Below, piece by piece: positions 36,510 through 45,574 of a DNA stretch of 64,000 nucleotides. Both the position numbers and the translations under genes were made by a program. The stretch is from the NCBI RefSeq assembly GCF_001279005.1, contig NZ_LGCN01000195.1, forward strand, positions 29,029 to 93,028, given 5' to 3'. This DNA comes from Streptomyces caelestis (GTDB taxonomy: Bacteria > Actinomycetota > Actinomycetes > Streptomycetales > Streptomycetaceae). Under the pieces are notes generated by a model, which ran no database searches, was not told the DNA's origin, and saw only the letters and a list, made by a program, of their open reading frames with translations. Numbering within the stretch: the stretch's first letter is position 1; each line of letters opens with the position of its first letter.

Positions 36510-37480
36510 AGTCCCCGGCCCGCCGGACGTCGTACGGGGTCAAGGGGGCCCCGTACGCACACCCGTCTCCCACCGCCCTCGAACGAGCGCGCAGCGCCCC
36601 CTACTTCTTCCTGATCCCCGCCTCCCTCCTGTTCCTCCTGTTCTTCGCGCTGCCCATCGGGTACGCGGTCTGGCTCAGCTTCCGCAAGGTGCGCGTCTCC
36701 GGCCTCGGCCTCGGGGCCGGCGCCCGCGAGGAGGTCTGGGCCGGCCTGGAGAACTACACCGGCGCCCTGTCCGACAGCGAGCTGCTCGGCGGCGCGCTGC
36801 GCGTGCTCGGTTACGGCTGCATCGTGGTGCCGGTCATGCTGGGTCTCGCGCTGCTGTTCGCGCTGATGCTCGACTCCGAGAAGGTGCGGCTCACCCCCTT
36901 CACCCGGCTCGCGATCTTCCTGCCGTACGCCATCCCCGGCGTGGTGGCGGCCCTGTTGTGGGGCTTCCTCTACCTGCCGGACGTGAGCCCGTTCCACTTC
37001 GTGCTCGACCGGCTCGGTCTGCCGCAGCCCGACCTGCTGGACGGCGGGCCGCTGTACCTGGCGCTGTCGAACATCGCGGTCTGGGGCGGCACCGGCTTCA
37101 ACATGATCGTCATCTACACCGCGCTGCGTGCCATCCCGGCCGAGGTGTACGAGGCGGCCAGGCTGGACGGCGCCACGCCGCTGCAGATCGCGCTGCGGAT
37201 CAAGATCCCGATGGTGGCGCCCTCGCTGGTGCTGACCTTCTTCTTCTCGATCATCGCGACGCTCCAGGTGTTCAACGAACCGACCACCCTCAAGCCGCTC
37301 ACCAACTCCGTGTCCACCACCTGGAGTCCCCTGATGAAGGTGTACCAGGACGCCTTCGGCAACGGCGACATCCACGCGGCCGCCGCCCAGGCGACCCTCA
37401 TCGCGCTCGCCACCCTGGTGCTGTCCTTCGGGTTCCTGCGGGCCGCGAACCGGCGCAACAAGCAGGAGGCCGCACGATGA
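36506..37480 (+). CDS. Sugar ABC transporter permease (MalF type)
   Basis: A 324-residue permease with six main membrane helices. APYFFLIPASLLFLLFFALP marks the first helix and EVYEAARLDGATPLQIALRIKIPMV is the EAA loop that contacts the ATPase. The GTG start overlaps the binding-protein stop (GTGA), and the stop overlaps the next permease start (ATGA). Confidence 0.92.
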   Translation: MKSPARRTSYGVKGAPYAHPSPTALERARSAPYFFLIPASLLFLLFFALPIGYAVWLSFRKVRVSGLGLGAGAREEVWAGLENYTGALSDSELLGGALRVLGYGCIVVPVMLGLALLFALMLDSEKVRLTPFTRLAIFLPYAIPGVVAALLWGFLYLPDVSPFHFVLDRLGLPQPDLLDGGPLYLALSNIAVWGGTGFNMIVIYTALRAIPAEVYEAARLDGATPLQIALRIKIPMVAPSLVLTFFFSIIATLQVFNEPTTLKPLTNSVSTTWSPLMKVYQDAFGNGDIHAAAAQATLIALATLVLSFGFLRAANRRNKQEAAR

Positions 37481-38370
37481 GCTCCCTCGCCCCGCACAAG
37501 GCCGGGCCCGCGGCCGGCGCCGCCCGGGGCCCGGCGCGGCGCCGCCGGATCGCGCTGGTCCCGACCCTGACACTGCTGCTCGGCGCGCTGTACTGCCTGC
37601 TGCCGGTCGCCTGGGTGGTCGTCGCGTCCACCAAGTCCGGCTCGGAGCTGTTCTCCACCTTCACGTTCTGGCCGGGCACCGGCCTGGCCGACAACCTCTC
37701 CGACCTCAGCGCCTACCGCGACGGCGTCTACTGGCGGTGGATGGGCAACTCCGCCCTGTACGCCGGGCTGGGCGCGCTGCTGTCGACGTGCGTGTCGGCG
37801 TTCAGCGGCTACGCGCTGGCGGTCTACCGCTTCCGGGGCCGCGAGACGCTGTTCAACGTGCTGCTCGCCGGTGTGCTGATGCCGCCGGTGATCCTCGCCA
37901 TCCCCCAGTACCTGCTGCTGGCGAAGGCGGACCTCACCGACTCCTACCTGGCCGTGCTGCTGCCGCAGATCCTCTCCCCGTACGGCGTCTACCTCGCGCG
38001 GATCTACGCCGCGGCGGCGGTGCCGGCCGATGTGGTGGAGGCCGGGCGGATGGACGGCGCGGGCGAGTGGCGGATCTTCTCCCGGGTCGCGCTGCCGATG
38101 ATGGCGCCCGGTCTGGTGACGGTCTTCCTGTTCCAGTTCGTGGCGATCTGGAACAACTTCCTGCTGCCGTACATCATGCTCAGCGACGACGAGAAGTTCC
38201 CGATCACCCTCGGTCTGTACACGCTGCTCGAGCAGGGCGCCAACACTCCCGCGCTGTACACCCTGGTGATCACGGGCGCGTTCCTCGCCGTGTTCCCGCT
38301 GGTCGCGCTGTTCCTGGTCATCCAGCGGTTCTGGAGTCTGGATCTGCTCTCCGGGGCCGTAAAGTCATGA
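37477..38370 (+). CDS. Sugar ABC transporter permease (MalG type)
   Basis: A 297-residue permease of the MalG class with six helices and the EAA loop DVVEAGRMDGAGEWRIFSRVALPMM. It pairs with the upstream MalF-type permease to form the channel of a CUT1 importer. It overlaps its neighbours by 4 bp on both sides, so it is coupled to both the other permease and the LacI regulator. Confidence 0.92.
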   Translation: MSSLAPHKAGPAAGAARGPARRRRIALVPTLTLLLGALYCLLPVAWVVVASTKSGSELFSTFTFWPGTGLADNLSDLSAYRDGVYWRWMGNSALYAGLGALLSTCVSAFSGYALAVYRFRGRETLFNVLLAGVLMPPVILAIPQYLLLAKADLTDSYLAVLLPQILSPYGVYLARIYAAAAVPADVVEAGRMDGAGEWRIFSRVALPMMAPGLVTVFLFQFVAIWNNFLLPYIMLSDDEKFPITLGLYTLLEQGANTPALYTLVITGAFLAVFPLVALFLVIQRFWSLDLLSGAVKS

Positions 38371-39398
38371 CCATGAGCAACACGGGGGGCAGGCGCAAGC
38401 CGCCGACGATCCACGACGTGGCGCGCGAGGCCGGTGTCTCGCGCGGCACCGTCTCACGGGTGCTCAACGGCGGCCACTACGTCAGCCCCGCCGCCGCGGA
38501 CGCGGTCAACGCCGCGATCCGCAAGACGGGTTACGTCGTCAACCGGCACGCCCGCTCGCTGATCACCGGCCGCTCCGACTCGGTGGGCTTCCTGCTCACG
38601 GAGCCCCAGGAGCGGTTCTTCGAGGACCCCAACTTCAATGTCCTGCTGCGTGGTTGCACCCAGGCACTGGCCGCGCACGACGTGCCGCTGCTGCTGATGC
38701 TGGCCGGTACGGACGACGAACGGCGGCGCATCACGCGGTACATCACCGCCGGGCACGTCGACGGGGTGCTGCTGGTGTCCAGCCACTCCGGCGACCCGGT
38801 GGCGGAGGAGCTGCGGGCGGCGGGCGTGCCGCTGGTCGCGTGCGGGAAACCGATCGGGCTGGGCTCGAAGGTGAGTTACGTGGCCGCCGACGACCGGGAC
38901 GGCGCGCGGGACATGGTGCGGCACCTGCTGGCGCTCGGCCGGCGCCGGATCGGCGTGGTGACCGGTCCGCTGGACACCCCGGGCGGTGTGGAGCGCCTGG
39001 CCGGTTACCGGGAGGTGCTCGCCGAGGCGGGCGTGGAGGCGGACGAGCGGCTGGTCGTCTCCGGCGACTACAGCCGGGCCAGCGGCGAGGCCGGCGCCGA
39101 GCGGCTGCTGGCGCGGGCCCCGGACGTGGACGCGGTGTTCGTCGCCTCCGACCTGATGGCCCAGGGGGTGCTCGCCGCGCTGCACCGGGCGGGGCGCCGG
39201 GTGCCCCAGGACGTCGCGGTCGGCGGTTTCGACGACTCCCCCGCGGCCGTCGCCACGAGCCCCGAGCTCACCACGATCCGCCAGCCCTGGGACCGCATCA
39301 GCGCGGAGATGGTGCGGGTGCTGCTGGCCCAGATCGGCGGCGAGGACCCGGCGGCGGTGATCCTGCCGACGGAGCTGGTGAAGCGGGACTCGACGTAG
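38367..39398 (+). CDS. LacI family transcriptional regulator of the galactan locus
   Basis: A 343-residue regulator. The LacI helix-turn-helix PPTIHDVAREAGVSRGTVSRVLNG lies at residues 12-35, followed by the hinge and a periplasmic-binding-protein-like sensor domain (about 70-340). The ATG overlaps the permease stop by 4 bp, so it is the fourth gene of the importer operon. It probably binds the operator at 35085-35100, which lies between the importer and the GH42 gene, and is released by a galactose-containing sugar. Confidence 0.92.
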   Translation: MTMSNTGGRRKPPTIHDVAREAGVSRGTVSRVLNGGHYVSPAAADAVNAAIRKTGYVVNRHARSLITGRSDSVGFLLTEPQERFFEDPNFNVLLRGCTQALAAHDVPLLLMLAGTDDERRRITRYITAGHVDGVLLVSSHSGDPVAEELRAAGVPLVACGKPIGLGSKVSYVAADDRDGARDMVRHLLALGRRRIGVVTGPLDTPGGVERLAGYREVLAEAGVEADERLVVSGDYSRASGEAGAERLLARAPDVDAVFVASDLMAQGVLAALHRAGRRVPQDVAVGGFDDSPAAVATSPELTTIRQPWDRISAEMVRVLLAQIGGEDPAAVILPTELVKRDST

Positions 39399-39511
39399 CT
39401 CCCGAAGACGCGTGACGGTCAGGATCGGAGAAGCCGTGCGCCGCTCCCTGGGCCTAGCGTGAGGGGACCGGCGCGTTCGGGCGCCGGTCCCGCTTCGACG
39501 AGGAGTACGTC

Positions 39512-39862
39512 ATGATCGACGGCCTGAAGACGATCGTCTACCCCGTCCACGACCTCGACCGGGCGAAGGCGCTGTTCCACGCCCTGCTCGGGGTGGAGCC
39601 GTACGCGGACACGCCGTACTACGTCGGTTTCCGGACCGGGACGCACGAGATCGGCCTGGACCCCGAGGGCCACGCCAAGGGCATGACCGGGCCGGTTCCC
39701 CACTGGAGGGTGGCCGACATCCGGGAGACCCTCGCCGCCCTGCTGGAGGCCGGTGCGAAGCCCGTCCAGGACGTGCGGGACGTCGGCGGCGGCGCGCTGA
39801 CCGCCTCCGTGCGGGACCAGGACGGCAACCCCGTCGGCCTGTTCCAGGACGCGCCCGCCTGA
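39512..39862 (+). CDS. VOC (glyoxalase/dioxygenase superfamily) protein
   Basis: A 116-residue vicinal-oxygen-chelate protein: LKTIVYPVHDLDRAKALFHALLGVEPYADTPYY and a C-terminal LTASVRDQDGNPVGLFQD. The pattern of a metal-binding His in the first strand (VHDLDRA) and Asp/Gln near the end is family-typical, but the exact reaction cannot be read. A GAGGAG ribosome site precedes the ATG. It stands alone between the LacI and MarR genes. Confidence 0.85.
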   Translation: MIDGLKTIVYPVHDLDRAKALFHALLGVEPYADTPYYVGFRTGTHEIGLDPEGHAKGMTGPVPHWRVADIRETLAALLEAGAKPVQDVRDVGGGALTASVRDQDGNPVGLFQDAPA

Positions 39863-39911
39863 CCTGCCGCGGGAGGGCGGAGGGGGACACCCTTGCGCGT
39901 TCATTGAATAT

Positions 39912-39931
39912 CGAACGAGTGTTACCGTTCG
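39912..39931. promoter_or_regulatory. Probable MarR operator
   Basis: CGAACG-n8-CGTTCG ends 3 bp before the MarR gene, and the AT-rich TTGAATAT just upstream may be part of the promoter. The position fits autorepression. Confidence 0.5.
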
Positions 39932-39934
39932 CAC

Positions 39935-40324
39935 ATGGGAGCGAACACGCCCGAAGCGCGGCTCGAGGAGCGGTGGCGTGACATCCTCGCGGTGCACGCG
40001 CGCACCCTCGGCGAGATCGACCGCGCGCTGCACCCGTACGGTCTGGGCGCCTCCGACTTCGAGGTGCTCGATCTGCTCGTGACCACCACGCCCCCGGACG
40101 GCGAGCAGTGCCGGGTGCAGAACCTGGCGGGCCGGGTCCACCTCAGTCAGAGCGCGCTGTCCCGCCTCATCGCCCGCCTGGAGAAGGACGGCCTGGTGGA
40201 GCGCGGCATGTGCCTGGAGGACCGGCGCGGCGTGTACGTGCGCCTCACGCCGAAGGGGCGCGAGCGGCACGCCGAGGCGCTGCCGGTGCAGCGCGCCGCC
40301 CTGGCCCGCACACTGGGCGGGTAG
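39935..40324 (+). CDS. MarR family transcriptional regulator
   Basis: A 129-residue winged-helix regulator (LHPYGLGASDFEVLDLLV, HLSQSALSRLIARLEKDGLVERGMCLEDRRGVYVRLT). MarR proteins typically repress themselves and a neighbouring transporter or enzyme gene and respond to phenolic or electrophilic compounds. The adjacent VOC gene lies 72 bp upstream in the same direction and may be co-regulated. No strong ribosome site is visible. Confidence 0.88.
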   Translation: MGANTPEARLEERWRDILAVHARTLGEIDRALHPYGLGASDFEVLDLLVTTTPPDGEQCRVQNLAGRVHLSQSALSRLIARLEKDGLVERGMCLEDRRGVYVRLTPKGRERHAEALPVQRAALARTLGG

Positions 40325-40330
40325 CGCGCG

Positions 40331-40355
40331 GGCCCGGCCGGCTCAGGGCCGGGCC
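40331..40355. terminator. Hairpin between MarR and SseB-like genes
   Basis: GGCCCGGC (40331-40338) pairs with GCCGGGCC (40348-40355) between converging stops. It overlaps the last codons of the SseB-like gene. Confidence 0.55.
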
Positions 40356-40747
40356 AGCAGCGTGCGCACCCCCTCCGAGGTGAGCGTCAGACGGTGCTCG
40401 GAGCTGCCGTCGATGGTGAGCGACAGGTCCTCGGCCGGCCACTGGGCGGCGAGCGCGCCGAGCGGGACGAGCCGGTAGCGGGAGACGAACGGCAGCAGCC
40501 CGGCCATCTCCAGTTCGGACGTGAACACGGGCACCACCTGGGTGCCGCCCGGCTGCTCCAGCACCGGGAGGGCGACCGCGCCGGGGTCGGCGGCCTCCCC
40601 GTCGCCGGCGTCGTCCGGCACCGGGATCAGCACGTCGCTGTTCGCGAGGGCGTCCAGCGCCCTCGCGTCCTCGGTGTTCTCCGACAGTGTGTCCAGGGCC
40701 CGCTGCGCGGGCGTGGGGGCGTTGTTCTCGTGCGCGGGTGTTTCCAT
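40343..40747 (-). CDS. SseB family protein
   Basis: A 134-residue soluble acidic protein with the SseB N-terminal domain: ALDALANSDVLIPVPDD, VLEQPGGTQVVPVFTS and SRYRLVPLGALAAQWPAEDLSLTID. The family is widespread in Streptomyces but its biochemical role is unknown. The first 25 residues are a disordered Ala/Thr/Glu leader. It is divergent from the GAPDH gene. Confidence 0.82.
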   Translation of the reverse strand: METPAHENNAPTPAQRALDTLSENTEDARALDALANSDVLIPVPDDAGDGEAADPGAVALPVLEQPGGTQVVPVFTSELEMAGLLPFVSRYRLVPLGALAAQWPAEDLSLTIDGSSEHRLTLTSEGVRTLLARP

Positions 40748-40945
40748 GACAGATCCCTGGTAGCGGCGGTCGTACGGCCCGCCCGGGACAAGATCCGGCC
40801 CGGGCACAGTGCTGCACGCGTACCCGTTCGCATGTCGCGCAACCCTTCGGGTGCCGGTGCGTCCATGAGCCTTCCGGCACCCCCTCCGGACCCGACAGCC
40901 CCCATGGCTATCATATGAGCACCCTCTAGCTCGAAAGATGATCCT

Positions 40946-42391
40946 GTGACTGTCAACGAAGACTCGTTCACCCGCTGGAAGCACCGCGAGGAGATCGCGG
41001 AGTCGATGATCCCGATCATCGGGAAGCTGCACCGCGAGCGGGACGTGACCGTTCTACTGCACAGCCGCTCCTTGGTGAACAAGTCAGTGGTCAGCATCCT
41101 CAAGACCCACCGCTTCGCCCGGCAGATCGCCGGCGAGGAGCTCTCGGTCACCGAGACGCTGCCCTTCCTGCAGGCGCTCACCACGCTCGACCTCGGCCCG
41201 TCCCAGATCGACATCGGCCTGCTCGCCGAGGCCTACCGCGCCGACGACCGGGGGCAGTCGGTGGCCGAGTTCACCGCCGAGGCCGTCGCCGGCGCGACCG
41301 GCGCCGACAAGATCGACCGCCGCGAACCGCGCGACGTCGTCCTCTACGGCTTCGGCCGCATCGGCCGCCTCCTGGCCCGGCTGCTCATCGAGAAGTCGGG
41401 GTCCGGCAACGGGCTGCGCCTGCGCGCGATCGTGGTCCGCCGGGGCGGTGAGCAGGACATCGTCAAGCGGGCCTCGCTGCTGCGCCGCGACTCCGTGCAC
41501 GGTCAGTTCCAGGGCACCATCACCGTCGACGAGGCGAACAGCACGATCGTCGCCAACGGCAACACCATCAAGGTGATCTACGCGGGCGACCCGACGGAGA
41601 TCGACTACACGGCGTACGGCGTCAAGAACGCCATCCTCATCGACAACACCGGCAAGTGGCGCGACCGCGAAGGGCTTTCGCTGCACCTGCGTCCCGGCAT
41701 CGACAAGGTGGTGCTGACCGCGCCCGGCAAGGGCGACGTGCCCAACATCGTGCACGGCGTCAACCACGACACCCTCAAGCCGGACGAGCGGATCCTGTCC
41801 TGCGCGTCCTGCACCACCAACGCGATCGTGCCGCCGCTGAAGGCGATGGCGGACGAGTACGGCGTGCTGCGCGGACACGTGGAGACGGTGCACTCGTTCA
41901 CCAACGACCAGAACCTGCTGGACAATTACCACAAGTCGGAGCGCCGTGGCCGTTCGGCGCCGCTGAACATGGTGATCACCGAGACGGGCGCCGCCTCGGC
42001 CGTCGCCAAGGCGCTGCCCGACCTCGACGCGACCATCACCGGCAGCTCGATCCGGGTCCCCGTGCCGGACGTCTCGATCGCGATCCTCAACCTCCAGCTG
42101 GGCCGCGCGACCGACCGTCAGGAGGTCCTGGACCACCTGCGCAACGTGTCGCTGACCTCACCTCTCAAGCGCCAGATCGACTTCATCAGCGCCCCCGACG
42201 CGGTCTCCAGCGACTTCATCGGCTCGCGCCACGCCTCGATCGTCGACGCCGGCGCGCTGAAGGTCGAGGGCGACAACGCCATCCTCTACCTCTGGTACGA
42301 CAACGAGTTCGGATACTCCTGCCAGGTCGTCCGGGTCGTCCAGTACGTTTCCGGGGTGGAGTACCCGACGTACCCGGCCCCGGCGGTCTGA
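40946..42391 (+). CDS. gap: Glyceraldehyde-3-phosphate dehydrogenase, long actinobacterial form
   Basis: A 481-residue GAPDH with an N-terminal extension of about 130 residues before the NAD-binding domain (VVLYGFGRIGRLLARLL). The catalytic Cys is in SCASCTTNAI, and the remaining catalytic-domain motifs (HSFTNDQNLLDN, ATITGSSIRVPVP, WYDNEFGYSCQVV) are intact. The extended form is the second GAPDH type of Streptomyces, distinct from the 335-residue glycolytic enzyme; its cofactor direction may differ. GTG 40946 is preceded by GAAAGATG. Confidence 0.9.
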   Translation: MTVNEDSFTRWKHREEIAESMIPIIGKLHRERDVTVLLHSRSLVNKSVVSILKTHRFARQIAGEELSVTETLPFLQALTTLDLGPSQIDIGLLAEAYRADDRGQSVAEFTAEAVAGATGADKIDRREPRDVVLYGFGRIGRLLARLLIEKSGSGNGLRLRAIVVRRGGEQDIVKRASLLRRDSVHGQFQGTITVDEANSTIVANGNTIKVIYAGDPTEIDYTAYGVKNAILIDNTGKWRDREGLSLHLRPGIDKVVLTAPGKGDVPNIVHGVNHDTLKPDERILSCASCTTNAIVPPLKAMADEYGVLRGHVETVHSFTNDQNLLDNYHKSERRGRSAPLNMVITETGAASAVAKALPDLDATITGSSIRVPVPDVSIAILNLQLGRATDRQEVLDHLRNVSLTSPLKRQIDFISAPDAVSSDFIGSRHASIVDAGALKVEGDNAILYLWYDNEFGYSCQVVRVVQYVSGVEYPTYPAPAV

Positions 42392-42427
42392 CCCGGGGAG
42401 CCGGCAAGCGGAACGTACGCGACGACA

Positions 42428-42460
42428 GGGCGGGGGCGGGCGGGATGCCCGGCCCCGCCC
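42428..42460. terminator. Hairpin after the GAPDH gene
   Basis: GGGCGGGG (42428-42435) pairs with CCCCGCCC (42453-42460), about 37 bp after the GAPDH stop. Confidence 0.5.
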
Positions 42461-42552
42461 AGGTCTGCCCGGCGTACCGGCGGTAAGGGGCAGATCGGTA
42501 ACGATCATCCCGTCCGGGTTGCCGGGGCCCGTGGAGTTCCTAGTCTTCCGGC

Positions 42553-43521
42553 ATGGCCCTCTTCAGCAGTCGTACCAGCAGACGCCCCCGTATCGTGCCC
42601 GCCCTGGACGACGCCGAACTGGCGCGCGTCCTGGGACGGCTGAGCAAGCGGAACGGGGGCGGCAGGGCCGCGGACGTCACCCTCGTGTCCTCCTTGCTGG
42701 CGGAGACCGGGGACGACTGGGACCGCCGCGCTCACCGGGTGTCCGTCCTGGCCGAGGCGACGGCCGACGCGGGAATCGCGGCGGCGTGGCTGGACAAGGA
42801 GCCTCGGAGCGCGGACGCCCTGGTCTTCCACTCCTGGTCCGCGCTGGCGCGCGGACTGCGGGACCGGCGTCTGGAGGACGCCGGGCAGCTGGTCTCCCGG
42901 TGCTACCAGGCCGCCGAGTGGAGGCCGGAGGATCCGCTGCCGTGGGTGGTCCTGCTCGGTGTGTCGCGGATCGAGCGTTACGGCCAGAACGACGTCAACG
43001 CCATCTGGCGGGAGGCCACCGGACGCGACCGCTGGCACCGTGAGGCGTATTTGCAGATGCTCGCGTACCTGTCGCCGGAGGAGGGGGGTTCCAGCGCGGC
43101 CGTCCTCGACTTCGTCGACGTGGTGCGCACCCGCATCCCGGCCAACGCACCGTGCGCGGCGGTCGAGCTGACCGCGGCCGTGCGGCAGTACCAGGGACTG
43201 CTGGCGCAGGGCGGGGTGCGGGCCATGACGGCCGGCCAGCTGTGGGAGGGCGGACAGATCGCCGCCGCGCTGGAGCAGGCCGCCGCGCTGTGGGCGAAGC
43301 CGGGCTTCCTCCAGCACGCGGCGGCGCAGGCCGATCTGAACGTACTGGCGTACGCGCTGTGCGCGGCCGGACGCGCCGTCGACGCGCATCACGTCTTCCA
43401 GACGCTGCAGGGCATGGTCACGCCCTGGCCGTGGAACACCGACGGACCCGCCGTCCAGCGGTTCGAGCAGCACCAGGCCAAGGCGGAGCGGGGCCGGCAG
43501 GGCGGCGTCGGCGGAGCGTGA
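42553..43521 (+). CDS. Conserved hypothetical helical protein
   Basis: A 322-residue soluble protein rich in Ala and Trp with repeating helical pairs (WLDKEPRSADALVFHSWSALARGL, CYQAAEWRPEDPLPWVVLLGVSR, NVLAYALCAAGRAVDAHHVF) that resemble TPR or similar alpha-solenoid repeats. No signal peptide or catalytic motif is seen. The family appears to be widely kept in Streptomyces without a known function. It converges on the hydroxylase gene of the pigment cluster. Confidence 0.7.
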   Translation: MALFSSRTSRRPRIVPALDDAELARVLGRLSKRNGGGRAADVTLVSSLLAETGDDWDRRAHRVSVLAEATADAGIAAAWLDKEPRSADALVFHSWSALARGLRDRRLEDAGQLVSRCYQAAEWRPEDPLPWVVLLGVSRIERYGQNDVNAIWREATGRDRWHREAYLQMLAYLSPEEGGSSAAVLDFVDVVRTRIPANAPCAAVELTAAVRQYQGLLAQGGVRAMTAGQLWEGGQIAAALEQAAALWAKPGFLQHAAAQADLNVLAYALCAAGRAVDAHHVFQTLQGMVTPWPWNTDGPAVQRFEQHQAKAERGRQGGVGGA

Positions 43522-43544
43522 CGCCGCCGGCCGCCGCTCCCCCG

Positions 43545-45341
43545 TCAGTCCCGTGCCAGGACGGTGGCGACGGCCTCCCGCAGCACCGCCGCCGGGTCCG
43601 GTGCGGGCCCTTCGGAGCGCCAGGCGACGAAGCCGTCGGGACGGACCAGTACCGCACCGTCCGCGGTGATCCCGTGCGCCCGGGCCCAGTCGGCGCCGTC
43701 CTCGGGGGTCAGGTCCGCGTCGGGGCCGTCGCCCACCCGGTACGCGTCGAGCGGCACGGACAGGTCCTTCGCGACCTTCGCCGCCGCGGTGTGCCAGTCG
43801 CAGGCGCCGTCCGCGGCGCTCAGCAGCACGCACGACCGCTCGTACAGGTCGAGCGTGGAGATCCGGGTGCCGGAGCGGTCCAGCCACACGTGCGGGGCGC
43901 GGCTGCCGGGCTCGCCGGTCAGCATCACCCCGTCGGGGATGACCGGCGCCGCCGGGTCGGAGCCCAGGACCGCGCCGCGCGGGTAGCGGTAGCAGAGCGC
44001 CACGTTGAGGATGCCGCCCCCCTTCATGCCGGGACCGCCGGGACCGCCGGGACCGCCGGGACCGCCGGGACCACCGGCTCCGGGACCGCCGGCTCCGGGA
44101 CCGCCGGATCCAGGGCCGCCGGGACCGCCGGGACCGCCGACTCCGGGACCGCCGGGGGCGGGGGCGCCGAGGGCCGGGGCGCCCGGGGCGGGCGTGTATC
44201 CGGGGTGGCTGTGCTCGCTCGAACGGGAGGAGGCACGGGCGCTTGTCGCCTCCGCGACGGGCCGGCGTTCGGCGTCGTAGGTCTCCAGCAGGCCGGGCGC
44301 GGCCCAGCCGCCGAGCACGGCGGCCAGCTTCCAGGCGAGGTTGTGGGCGTCCTGGATGCCGGTGTTGGAGCCGAACGCCCCGGTGGGCGACATCTCGTGG
44401 GCGGAGTCGCCGGCCAGGAACACCCGGCCGTCCGCGTACCGTTCGGCGACCCGCTCGGCGGCGTGCCAGGCGGCCCGGCCGGTGATCTCCACGTCGAGAT
44501 CCGGCACGCCGACGGCCTTGCGGATGTGGGCGACGCACCGCTCGTCGGTGAACTCCTCGAGGGTTTCGCCGTGTTCGGGGTGCCAGGGGGCGTGGAACAC
44601 CCAGTGCTCCCGGTTGTCGACCGGCAGCAGGGCTCCGTCGGCGTCCGGGTTGGTCAGGTAGCAGACGATGAACCGCCGGTCCCCGACGACGCCTGCGAGG
44701 TCACGGGAGGTGAACGTGAGACTCACGTTGTGGAACAGGTCGCCCGGGCCGTTCTGCCCGATGCCCAGCGACTCGCGGACGGGACTGCGGGGGCCGTCGG
44801 CGGCGACGAGGTAGTCCGCCCGGATCCTGGTGTGCTCACCGGTCTCCCGGCTCTTGACCAGCACCGTCACACCCTCGGCGTCCTGGTCGAAGGACATCAT
44901 CTCCGTCCCGAAGCGCAGGTCCCCGCCGAGTTCGCGGGCCCCCTCGAGGAGCACCGGCTCCAGGTCGTTCTGGCTGCACAGGCACCACCCGCTGGGGCTG
45001 AAGCGGGCGATCCCGCCGCCGGGGTCGATCTCCTGGAGCAGCCACTCGCCCTCGTCGCCCACCAGGCTCGGGGTCTGCCAGATGCCGTGGTTGTCCGCCA
45101 GGACCGACGCGGCCCGGCCGATGCGCTGCTCGAGCCCGGCCGTCCGGAACAGCTCCATGGTGCGCACGTTGTTCCCCCGTCCGCGCGGGTGGATCGAGGT
45201 GCCCGCGTGGCGTTCGACGAGCGTGTGCGGCACGCCGAGGCGCCCCAGGAACAGCGACATGGACAGGCCCACCAGAGAGCCGCCGACGATGAGGACCGGC
45301 GTGCGGTGATCCGCCCGGCCGGCCGTATCCGATCGATTCAT
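43545..45341 (-). CDS. FAD-dependent aromatic polyketide hydroxylase (WhiE ORFVIII-like)
   Basis: A 598-residue flavin monooxygenase of the PheA/TfdB-like class used on aromatic polyketides. FAD motifs are LIVGGSLVGLSMSLFLGRLG, AADGPRSPVRESLG and FLAGDSAHEMSPTGAFGSNTG; a thioredoxin-like C-terminal domain follows. Between them, residues about 385-440 are a collagen-like Gly/Pro repeat. In whiE clusters the equivalent gene is divergent from the PKS genes and hydroxylates the spore-pigment skeleton; the same arrangement is seen here across 233 bp. ATG 45341 has GGAGG 8 bases upstream. Confidence 0.88.
   Translation of the reverse strand: MNRSDTAGRADHRTPVLIVGGSLVGLSMSLFLGRLGVPHTLVERHAGTSIHPRGRGNNVRTMELFRTAGLEQRIGRAASVLADNHGIWQTPSLVGDEGEWLLQEIDPGGGIARFSPSGWCLCSQNDLEPVLLEGARELGGDLRFGTEMMSFDQDAEGVTVLVKSRETGEHTRIRADYLVAADGPRSPVRESLGIGQNGPGDLFHNVSLTFTSRDLAGVVGDRRFIVCYLTNPDADGALLPVDNREHWVFHAPWHPEHGETLEEFTDERCVAHIRKAVGVPDLDVEITGRAAWHAAERVAERYADGRVFLAGDSAHEMSPTGAFGSNTGIQDAHNLAWKLAAVLGGWAAPGLLETYDAERRPVAEATSARASSRSSEHSHPGYTPAPGAPALGAPAPGGPGVGGPGGPGGPGSGGPGAGGPGAGGPGGPGGPGGPGGPGMKGGGILNVALCYRYPRGAVLGSDPAAPVIPDGVMLTGEPGSRAPHVWLDRSGTRISTLDLYERSCVLLSAADGACDWHTAAAKVAKDLSVPLDAYRVGDGPDADLTPEDGADWARAHGITADGAVLVRPDGFVAWRSEGPAPDPAAVLREAVATVLARD
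44029..44190 (-). repeat. Collagen-like GGPGxGGPG repeat in the hydroxylase
   Basis: A run of GGACCGCCG-type units encodes about 50 residues made almost only of Gly and Pro with some Ala and Ser, in Gly-Gly-Pro triplets. It lies between the flavin and thioredoxin-like domains. The 9-bp units keep the frame, and the run is prone to slippage. Confidence 0.9.
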
Positions 45342-45574
45342 TGAAACGCCTCCAGCGTCGCCCTCGACGGGCTGTGGAAACAGGACGCACCTTTCATGCC
45401 CGGTGCGGGCCGCTCCTCGTCCCGGCGGCACCCGGATGACACGCGGTTCACCCGCCTGCCCCGTGGCGCTCGCGCACACCGGAAAGTCGCGGCAACGATC
45501 GACTCATGGCGACCCCGGCCCTTCGGACACGGCGGTCGTTCCCGACCTTCCGACGAAGAGGAGAGGTGCGCCGG

